6,799 bases of DNA, taken from NCBI GenBank assembly GCA_021735725.1, contig JAIPGS010000044.1:1-6799 (forward strand). Reading direction: 5' to 3'. Origin of the DNA: Candidatus Babeliales bacterium (lineage in GTDB: Bacteria; Babelota; Babeliae; Babelales; CAIQNR01). Every line of letters starts with the position of its first letter. The first letter of the stretch is position 1. Both the position numbers and the translations under genes were made by a program. Positions 1-4,892 of this stretch are shown here, one piece after another. The notes beneath the pieces are model-generated. The model saw only the letters and a list, made by a program, of their open reading frames with translations. It had not been told where the DNA came from and searched no databases.

Positions 1-46
1 TAATTATTTTGATTTTTTTCCATAAAATATCTGATATACTAAACAT
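1..46 (-). CDS. 5' end of an unidentified gene running off the left edge
   Basis: Reading the minus strand from 46, an ATG opens an uninterrupted frame of 15 codons to the window edge, beginning MFSISDILWKKIKII. It is preceded by ACAGGAG (minus strand, 58 to 52) with a 5-nt spacer, the best Shine-Dalgarno match in this intergenic region, which is why I call a start here. Fifteen residues are too few to assign a family, and no function is proposed. It would be divergent to the gene at 300-1334, with about 250 bases between the two starts. The ribosome-binding site lies in the left arm of a nested inverted repeat (46-109), so translation could depend on RNA structure. The call rests only on the Shine-Dalgarno, the start codon and the short open frame. 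Confidence 0.45.
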   Translation of the reverse strand, partial: MFSISDILWKKIKII

Positions 47-109
47 GAAAACTCCTGTTTTAGGTTTTTTTTACACGGGTTAGTATAACCCAACTAGACG
101 GAGTTTTCA
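46..109. repeat. Nested imperfect inverted repeat (copy 1 structure)
   Basis: TGAAAACTCC (46-55) is perfectly complementary to GGAGTTTTCA (100-109). Pairing can continue with small bulges between GTTTTAG (57-63) and CTAGAC (94-99). Inside sits a second perfect hairpin, GGGTTA (77-82) and TAACCC (86-91), with a 3-nt loop. The right part coincides with the dispersed repeat at 78-139. Read as minus-strand RNA, the outer stem would pair GGAG of the Shine-Dalgarno and the A of the start codon of the gene at 1-46. Whether it works as RNA leader, DNA palindrome or mobile repeat cannot be decided from one sequence. Confidence 0.6.
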
Positions 110-139
110 CTTATTTTTATTTTTCGGATAAGCTCTAAG
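78..139 (+). repeat. Dispersed repeat, copy 1 (pairs with 4779-4840)
   Basis: This 62-base stretch matches 4779-4840 in the same orientation without gaps, with 6 mismatches. Over the core 84-139 against 4785-4840 there are only 4 mismatches in 56. Landmarks shared by both are GTTTTCACTTATTTTTA and AGCTCTAAG at the right end. Inside, CTTAT (110-114) and ATAAG (128-132) can also pair. Both copies are intergenic: this one lies between divergent genes, the other between convergent ones. There is no coding potential and no flanking transposase. The family is not one I recognise. Confidence 0.8.
82..110 (-). promoter_or_regulatory. Putative sigma70-like promoter inside repeat copy 1
   Basis: On the minus strand GTGAAA (110 to 105, four of six matches to TTGACA) is separated by 17 bases from TATACT (87 to 82, five of six matches to TATAAT). 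A start about 7 bases further on would give a leader of roughly 30 nt before the ATG at 46, containing the ACAGGAG ribosome-binding site. The same spacing recurs in repeat copy 2 as GTGAAA, 17 bases, TATATT. Prediction from motif matching only. Confidence 0.3.
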
Positions 140-158
140 GATAACACATATTTAAAAA

Positions 159-258
159 TTGTCAAATTGAATATGTTTGTTTCATATTTAAGCTTATAGC
201 ACTGTCATAGAGAGCCAAAAACAAAGAATCTCTTCCTATTATATTAATAATAATGATA
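159..258 (+). promoter_or_regulatory. Candidate promoter region for the gene at 300
   Basis: Two alternatives are visible. The upstream one is TTGTCA (159-164), 18 bases, CATATT (183-188). Its -10 is also the right arm of an AATATG...CATATT dyad (170-175 and 183-188, 7-nt loop). The downstream one is AATAAT (249-254), about 45 bases before the ATG, in a block (AATCT at 227, TATTATAT at 237, TAATGATA at 251) that recurs in the same order before the other secreted-protein gene at 4004. The downstream choice has no good -35. Apart from the repeat at 78-139 and these motifs I see nothing else in 47-299. Confidence 0.3.
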
Positions 259-299
259 GAATCTAATTAAAGAGGTTGCTTAATAAAAAAAGGATGGTT

Positions 300-1334
300 A
301 TGAAATATATATTTAAAATTTTACTTATTACTACAATTATTAATTCCACATATGCAGCAGAAGCTGCAAAAAATTTTACCTGTACCCAAACATTTAGTTA
401 TAAAAATAGGCCTCAAAATATAACGGATCTCATACATAAAAACTTCCTCTTTTTTCATCGTCAATCAACGAGTACCAGTGGATGGGGACGATTTAATGGA
501 AAAGAGCTCTATGAATATTTTCAGATAAATGAACATAAAGCTATAAAACAAATGATTATAAATGAACCAACCAGAAAAGATTTTTATGCTCTGGAAATAG
601 GGGCGGGAGGCTTTGAATGGGGAAAAGCTCTTTCAGATTACTTAAACAAACAAATTGATCTTCCTCATGGAATAAAAATTCATATTATTTCTGTACGAGG
701 AGAAAGGAACCAGGAAGAAAATATAATCACTGATGGAATTTGCACTCGATACAATTTTGGACTTTTTAATGCAGAATTTTTACATGAAAATCTACTTAAA
801 AAAGGATTTGATCTTACCAATAAAATTGATCTTATTATAACGCGTTATGCTCTGCGTCACTTTGTTGACCCAATAGGTTCTTTGCAGCAGGCATATAACC
901 TTTCTAAACCAAAAACAGGACTTTTCTTTTTTGATTATTTTTTCTTTAGTATTAAAAATCAAGACAATACATTTTCTAATCCTGCAGATATGATGTTAAA
1001 TATCTATCGCATAGCCAAACATAATACATCAAATATACTATTAGATCCTAACGATACCGATCAAATACATTATGTATTACAAAGAACTACAGATACTCCA
1101 TTTGATATTACAATGTGTTATATTGATCATCAAGAAAAAGACAATTACGTAGGTGGATTTATTAGATTTGAATACAATAAAGAAAAAAACAAACCTTCAA
1201 CCGATTCAAAAACAGTAAATTTTAAACCTGGATTACTGCAGTTATATGGATCAAAAGAATTCTATGACCAATTAAGCAAAGAAAATATCTTTAAAGAGCA
1301 AGAAATACTTTCCGATGATGAAGATAGTGAATAA
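300..1334 (+). CDS. Putative exported SAM-dependent methyltransferase-like protein
   Basis: 344 residues from the ATG at 300. This start is preferred over TTG 276 and ATG 294 because AAGGA (290-294) lies 5 nt upstream, and because the protein then begins with a clean signal peptide (MKYIFKILLITTIINSTYA, likely cut near A19). The next part resembles a class I (Rossmann-fold) SAM methyltransferase. Motif I is LEIGAGGFEWG (98-108), a second-strand acidic residue sits in IISVRGE (129-135), motif III-like sequence is DLIITRYALRHFVDP (177-191), and a later strand is GLFFFDYF (207-214). The C-terminal third (about 230-344) matches nothing I know and ends in an acidic tail (LSDDEDSE). The substrate is unknown. 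A methyltransferase fold behind a Sec signal is odd, since SAM is cytoplasmic: it could be an effector acting in a host, or a fold that has lost activity. It ends 2 nt from the convergent cmk stop. Confidence 0.8.
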   Translation: MKYIFKILLITTIINSTYAAEAAKNFTCTQTFSYKNRPQNITDLIHKNFLFFHRQSTSTSGWGRFNGKELYEYFQINEHKAIKQMIINEPTRKDFYALEIGAGGFEWGKALSDYLNKQIDLPHGIKIHIISVRGERNQEENIITDGICTRYNFGLFNAEFLHENLLKKGFDLTNKIDLIITRYALRHFVDPIGSLQQAYNLSKPKTGLFFFDYFFFSIKNQDNTFSNPADMMLNIYRIAKHNTSNILLDPNDTDQIHYVLQRTTDTPFDITMCYIDHQEKDNYVGGFIRFEYNKEKNKPSTDSKTVNFKPGLLQLYGSKEFYDQLSKENIFKEQEILSDDEDSE

Positions 1335-1336
1335 TT

Positions 1337-2014
1337 TTATCTTATTACTATAAAGCTCATTATTTTTTGAACAGTTTGGTTTAAATCCATTTCAGAGTTA
1401 TCAACAATAAAAGCACCTTTAGGAATAATGAGTGGAGAGATCTCCCTTTCTTCATCCCGTACATCACGATGGGTTATTTGATCCTGGGCTTCTTGTTGCG
1501 TAAAATTATTGCCACGTTTTGCTTGATCGGCTTTCCAACGTGCTCCACGGACTTTTAATGATGCGGTTAAATAAAATTTATAATCAGCATGTGGAAACAC
1601 AATAGATCCTGTATCCCGCCCTTCAATAACAGAATCATGCAAAGCTGCAAAGTTTCGTTGTGCTTGTGTAACTAATTCTCTTATATCAGCAATAGGACTA
1701 ATAATAGCAACATAGGTATCAATTTGAACATCTTTTAAATAGGGAGTTATATCTTTACCATCATAAAACATTTTTCCGCCAGAATTTTGTTCATAGGTAT
1801 ATAACAGTTTTTTAGAATCAACACATCCAGCAATATCTGAACGTGAAGGATTTTCAAGCATTTGCTCTGTATAGCTACATTTTGTTACAAGAACATATGC
1901 AACAGCACGGTAAAACCACCCTGTTGGCAAATAATAATAACCTAATTCTTGCGCAACAAGTTGTGCTACGGTTGATTTTCCGCTTGCCGTTGGCCCATCT
2001 ATTGTTACAATCAT
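1337..2014 (-). CDS. cmk: Cytidylate kinase (CMP/dCMP kinase)
   Basis: 225 residues, the usual length of bacterial Cmk, a soluble enzyme that phosphorylates CMP and dCMP with ATP to supply CDP/dCDP. The P-loop is GPTASGKST (7-15). The family motifs EGRDTGS (131-137), LTASLKVRGARW (149-160) and RDVRDEEREISPL (183-195, lid and nucleotide-binding Arg/Asp residues) are all in place, as is the terminal VDNSEMDLNQTV. The NMP-binding segment is unusual: YLPTGWFYRA (28-37), where most family members have an Asp before the Ser/Thr-Gly (LDTGAMYRA type). Likewise PYLKDVQ (91-97) has Lys where an IR pair is common. Its ATG overlaps the recJ stop as ATGA, with AAGGGA just upstream inside recJ, so translation is probably coupled. 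No intrinsic terminator is visible after the stop, and transcription would run into the antisense of the gene at 300-1334. Confidence 0.95.
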   Translation of the reverse strand: MIVTIDGPTASGKSTVAQLVAQELGYYYLPTGWFYRAVAYVLVTKCSYTEQMLENPSRSDIAGCVDSKKLLYTYEQNSGGKMFYDGKDITPYLKDVQIDTYVAIISPIADIRELVTQAQRNFAALHDSVIEGRDTGSIVFPHADYKFYLTASLKVRGARWKADQAKRGNNFTQQEAQDQITHRDVRDEEREISPLIIPKGAFIVDNSEMDLNQTVQKIMSFIVIR

Positions 2015-3753
2015 TTTATCCCTTTCAATCCTGCAATATCTATTCCCATTAATTCAACATTTGCTTTCCCCTGCCAATGATTCACACTTACCTGAACTGC
2101 AACATCAAATGGTTCTTCTTGTTGTTCAAGCAAAAGATGATACAAATCAGGACGGTTAAAAAAGATAACCGGTTTAATAATTCCATCAGCAAACAAAGAA
2201 CATTTCACATGAAGATCTTTAAGAAGCTGAGGTTGTTGAATCAGATGAACATTTTTCATAAAAAATTTAGGTTCTGAATTTTCTGCACCAAATGGTTGAA
2301 ATAATTCCATGTCATGCACCAACTTCTTTGCAACATCAGACATAGTAATTTCTGCATCTAATAAAAGTTTTTGTTTAAAATCATCAGGAGTCAGCAATTC
2401 ACGTGTGCGTTGCTCTAAAAGCGATTTTAATTCTGGCAATTTTTCTGCATCCAAAGAAAGCCCAGCTGCTTGAGCGTGCCCCCCAAATTGATCAATAACT
2501 TTTGAACATGAATGTAATGCCTCAAAAATATTAAAATTATTAATCGATCTACATGACCCCTTGGCTTTACCATTTGAAGTTAAATGTAATAAAATTGTTG
2601 GGCGTCCATATTTAGAAACAAGACGTGATGCAACAAGTCCAATAACACCTGCCGGCCAGTTTTTACTTGCAGCAAGAATCACATTTTCTTCTTTAAGATT
2701 TATATGTCCACTTTCAACAAGTTGTTCAACGTCATCCAAAATAGATTTTTCAACTTCTTTTCTTCGTTCATTAAGCTCAAGCAAAACTTGTCCAACCCGT
2801 TCTGTTTCCTGTTCATCAGACCCAAGTAAAAATTTTACACCACATCGTGGATCTTCAAGTCGTCCTAATGCATTTATTTGAGGAGTAATCCTAAATCCAA
2901 TATCAGTGGAAGAAACAGTTGGACTTGTTACTTTTCCATTTCTTTTAAGAAGATCAAAAGAAAATGTTGGTGCTGCATTTGCCCATTTTAAACCATAGCG
3001 AACCCAAAATCTATTTTCACCTGTTAAAGGAACAACATCCGCAACTGTTCCAAGAAGTAATAACTCATATGCCTTGTTTGGCATTTGTAACTCTTTAATT
3101 TCATAAAGAAGTGTCATCAATTTAAAAGCTACTCCTACGCCTGCAAATCCTTTAAAAGGATAATTACACCCTTCTTGATGCGGATTAACAAGAGCAAAAG
3201 CATCAGGAACTTTTCCGTGTGGTTGGTGATGATCCGTAATAATTAAATCAACACCCAATTCTTTTGCAACTTCAGCTTGTTCAAAAGCTGTTGTTCCATT
3301 ATCTACCGTAATAATGACTTTATATCCATTAGCTGCTGCACGTCGAACAATTTTTGTTGAAAGACCATATCCATCTTTAACTCGATGTGGTAAAAAAAAA
3401 TTTACTTGTGCTCCAAGAGGCAATAAACAACTCATCATGACAGATGAAGACGTAATTCCATCAACATCGTAATCACCAAATATTAATATTTTTTCTTGAT
3501 TTTCGATAGCTTGTATAATTCGATCAACAGCTTTTTGCGCATCTTTCATAAGAGTTGTTGATGCTACATCTTTTTCCAAAGAACTAAATAAATAGGAATT
3601 TATTTCATCACGATCAATAAATCCACGCGAAAGCAATGTTTGAGAAAGAGGAATAGAAAGATTGTGCATTGAAGCAATATCTAAAATTTTTTGTCTATCG
3701 TCCTGAGGAAGTTTCCATAAAAACTTTGCCCCCTGCACCGTTTGAATATTCAC
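2011..3753 (-). CDS. recJ: Single-stranded-DNA-specific exonuclease RecJ
   Basis: 580 residues, full length for RecJ, the 5'-3' single-strand DNA exonuclease of recombination and mismatch/base-excision repair. The DHH phosphoesterase domain shows ILIFGDYDVDG (89-99), ITVDNG (148-153), DHH (174-176) and GTVADVVPL (235-243), which supply the metal-binding aspartates and histidines. PQINALGRL (291-299) follows. The DHHA1 domain has VIGLVASRLVSKYGRP (370-385), GSCRS (399-403) and the substrate-binding FGGHAQAAG (423-431). The C-terminus from about 465, including FQPFGAENSEP, matches the OB-fold portion. The start is GTG at 3753: AAGGA sits 4 nt upstream, and the only nearby upstream ATG is followed at once by a stop. 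It is first in an apparent two-gene operon with cmk, sharing 4 nt. No key residue is missing. Confidence 0.97.
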   Translation of the reverse strand: MNIQTVQGAKFLWKLPQDDRQKILDIASMHNLSIPLSQTLLSRGFIDRDEINSYLFSSLEKDVASTTLMKDAQKAVDRIIQAIENQEKILIFGDYDVDGITSSSVMMSCLLPLGAQVNFFLPHRVKDGYGLSTKIVRRAAANGYKVIITVDNGTTAFEQAEVAKELGVDLIITDHHQPHGKVPDAFALVNPHQEGCNYPFKGFAGVGVAFKLMTLLYEIKELQMPNKAYELLLLGTVADVVPLTGENRFWVRYGLKWANAAPTFSFDLLKRNGKVTSPTVSSTDIGFRITPQINALGRLEDPRCGVKFLLGSDEQETERVGQVLLELNERRKEVEKSILDDVEQLVESGHINLKEENVILAASKNWPAGVIGLVASRLVSKYGRPTILLHLTSNGKAKGSCRSINNFNIFEALHSCSKVIDQFGGHAQAAGLSLDAEKLPELKSLLEQRTRELLTPDDFKQKLLLDAEITMSDVAKKLVHDMELFQPFGAENSEPKFFMKNVHLIQQPQLLKDLHVKCSLFADGIIKPVIFFNRPDLYHLLLEQQEEPFDVAVQVSVNHWQGKANVELMGIDIAGLKGIK

Positions 3754-3804
3754 AGATTCCTTACATGGTAAAAGCGTATTGCTTCTGAATGAGAGTATAT
3801 AAGA

Positions 3805-3833
3805 ATCTTATCATCGGGCTCTGAATGGGTCAA
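3805..3833 (-). promoter_or_regulatory. Likely sigma70-type promoter of recJ-cmk
   Basis: On the minus strand TTGACC (3833 to 3828, five of six) and TAAGAT (3810 to 3805, four of six) are exactly 17 bases apart. Transcription would start near 3798, giving a leader of about 45 nt before the GTG at 3753. A small dyad, ATAAG (3799-3803) and CTTAT (3807-3811), overlaps the -10 and the start site and could be an operator, but it is short enough to be chance in AT-rich DNA. Confidence 0.5.
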
Positions 3834-3930
3834 CTAAACTTAGGAGCAGCTTTTTTATCATTGACTGACGCATACAAAAGAATACCCCATCTAAAACACC
3901 TAATAAATCATATTTATAGATAATTCAAAT

Positions 3931-3997
3931 TTGATTTTTTGTATACAAATCTTTATTATATAATGATAAAAATATTTATATATTATTACTAACAGGA
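3931..3997 (+). promoter_or_regulatory. Promoter and ribosome-binding site of the gene at 4004
   Basis: A perfect TATAAT lies at 3959-3964, 39 bases before the ATG. There is no good -35 at normal spacing (TTGATT at 3931 would need 22 bases). A perfect 12-base palindrome, TTTGTATACAAA (3938-3949), occupies the expected -35 region and could be a regulator site. AGGA (3994-3997) is placed 6 nt before the start codon. The rest of 3834-3930 holds nothing I can assign. Confidence 0.5.
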
Positions 3998-4003
3998 AAC
4001 TTA

Positions 4004-4627
4004 ATGAAAAAATTATTATTGTCTTTATTTATACTTTCACATCATTCACTACTTTTATCTTCTCAAGATCCTCTATTTGCACCTCTTCCTGAAGGTCTAT
4101 TCTTATCCACTATTTCTCAAGACCCACTATTTTCATCTTCACAAAATTCGCTTGCTTCATTTTCTGAAAGTTTACTTACTTCATTTTCTGAAGACCTATT
4201 TATTTCATCTTCTGAAGATCAACAACCAACAATACTGCCTCAAAACCTTCTACCCCCATTTTTCAATGATCAACAAGAAAACACATCTGAAAAATATATT
4301 ACATACATGCAACACTCTCTTTTTATGCATTTTCCCGTTTCAGTAAAAGAAGATTTTATTTTTTTTAATAATTTTACATTTACACAACAAGAGCTCTTAG
4401 CTTTAAGTATATCTACAATACCTTTTAGAAAACCCTCTCTTCGTTATTATAGTGGTACTTTTGAAGAAAAAAAAGAACAATTAAACTATATTTTAAATCC
4501 TCATTCTCATAAACAACAAACCTTCTTTACATTTAAAATTACTAAAGAAGCTCCTTACCGCTATAAAATAGAATCATTTAATCAAAACAATGAAAAGATA
4601 AAAACTAATTTAGTCAGTACTTACTAA
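4004..4627 (+). CDS. Putative secreted Ser-rich repeat protein, function unknown
   Basis: 207 residues, not a family I recognise. The N-terminus (MKKLLLSLFILSHHSLLLSS) is a Lys-Lys plus hydrophobic segment typical of a Sec signal peptide. No clear AXA site is visible, so the cleavage point is uncertain. Residues 21-48 repeat QDPLF twice. Residues 41-72 are four 8-residue units (PLFSSSQN, SLASFSES, LLTSFSED, LFISSSED), a low-complexity, probably surface-exposed or disordered stretch. From about 87 the protein looks folded: mixed Phe/Tyr-rich sequence (for example EDFIFFNNFTFTQQELLAL) and a basic C-terminal part, with no second membrane segment and no cysteine. The start is supported by AGGA at 3994 and a strong -10. 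It stands alone on the plus strand between two minus-strand units. An envelope or host-directed protein is an inference from the signal peptide only. Confidence 0.75.
   Translation: MKKLLLSLFILSHHSLLLSSQDPLFAPLPEGLFLSTISQDPLFSSSQNSLASFSESLLTSFSEDLFISSSEDQQPTILPQNLLPPFFNDQQENTSEKYITYMQHSLFMHFPVSVKEDFIFFNNFTFTQQELLALSISTIPFRKPSLRYYSGTFEEKKEQLNYILNPHSHKQQTFFTFKITKEAPYRYKIESFNQNNEKIKTNLVSTY
4124..4219 (+). repeat. Four in-frame 24-base tandem repeat units
   Basis: Codons 41-72 of the gene at 4004-4627 form four 24-base units. The last three carry TTCAT(T/C)TTCTGAA at 4156, 4180 and 4204, exactly 24 bases apart. The first, with Gln-Asn in place of Ser-Glu, is more diverged. The period is a multiple of three, so copy-number change would keep frame. 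Confidence 0.7.
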
Positions 4628-4679
4628 TTCAGTAACACTGCCTTTGGAAAGCTTCAATTTTAATACTTTCATATTTGCT

Positions 4680-4742
4680 CTGGATCCTCACGCTGCGCTC
4701 CCATCCGTCGCCAAGGCTATGGAGGGCACGGCAGGATGACAG
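4680..4742. repeat. GC-rich hairpin-forming intergenic element
   Basis: About 65% G+C (41 of 63 by hand count) in an otherwise strongly AT-rich window, with no coding frame of note. It folds on itself: ATCCT (4684-4688) with AGGAT (4733-4737), GCTCCCAT (4697-4704) with ATGGAGGGC (4719-4727, one bulge and one G-T pair), and GC (4710-4711) with GC (4716-4717) at the tip. The outer TGGATCCTCACGC ... AGGATGACAG resembles short palindromic intergenic repeats seen in many host-associated bacteria. That resemblance is from memory, not a search. It lies 52 bases after the stop of the upstream gene and could serve as a structured 3' end, but no T-run follows. Confidence 0.6.
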
Positions 4743-4770
4743 TAGCTTATCAGGAAAATTATATCGTCCT

Positions 4771-4795
4771 AAAAAGTTGATTAATATAACTCAAC
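4771..4795 (-). terminator. Possible intrinsic terminator for lysS
   Basis: Reading the minus strand, GTTGA (4795 to 4791), TTA and their complements TAA and TCAAC (ending 4776) form an 8-pair stem with one bulged G and a 3-nt loop. TTTTT (4775 to 4771) follows immediately. It lies about 100 nt after the lysS stop and within the left end of dispersed-repeat copy 2. The stem is AT-rich, so strength is doubtful. Confidence 0.4.
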
Positions 4796-4840
4796 AAGAC
4801 GAAGTTTTCACTTATTTTTATTTTTCAGATAAGCTCTAAG
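4779..4840 (+). repeat. Dispersed repeat, copy 2 (pairs with 78-139)
   Basis: Same orientation as copy 1, 56 of 62 bases identical, no gaps. Its left flank differs from that of copy 1, yet pairing is kept: GAAAA (4754-4758) with TTTTC (4805-4809), CGTC (4765-4768) with GACG (4798-4801), and the inner stem at 4776-4795. The minus strand also carries GTGAAA, 17 bases, TATATT. The rest of the gap 4628-4892 holds only the GC-rich element at 4680-4742 and a weak AT hairpin at 4859-4875. Confidence 0.8.
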
Positions 4841-4892
4841 TTTAAAGTAAAAGATGAACTATTTTCAAAAAATAGCTTATAATAAAGGAGTT

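Noticed and set aside
48..72. AAAAC/GTTTT hairpin followed by eight T residues as a plus-strand terminator
   Set aside because: The stem is only 5 pairs and weak, no upstream plus-strand gene is visible, and the bases fit better in the longer inverted repeat. It remains possible if a plus-strand gene ends left of the window.
3..83. Open plus-strand frame from the left edge ending in TAG at 81-83
   Set aside because: Only 26 codons, with no recognisable protein. It overlaps the inverted repeat and conflicts with the minus-strand start that has a strong Shine-Dalgarno. Chance open frames of this length are expected.
276..299. TTG start at 276 (or ATG at 294) for the methyltransferase-like gene
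   Set aside because: The AGAGG at 271 abuts the TTG with no spacer, and the eight extra residues are charged and disrupt the signal peptide. ATG 300 has a properly spaced AAGGA.
1330..1368. AATAAT...ATTATT followed by TTTTT as a terminator for the gene at 300-1334
   Set aside because: Six A-T pairs around a 23-nt loop would not be stable.
1843..2881. Plus-strand open frames at 1843-2052, 2077-2277 and 2561-2881
   Set aside because: They lie antisense to well-supported cmk and recJ, and their translations look like no protein family.
4859..4875. CTATTTT/AAAATAG hairpin as the lysS terminator
   Set aside because: A 7-pair stem made almost only of A-T pairs, and no clean T-run follows on either strand. 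The hairpin at 4776-4795 with TTTTT is better.
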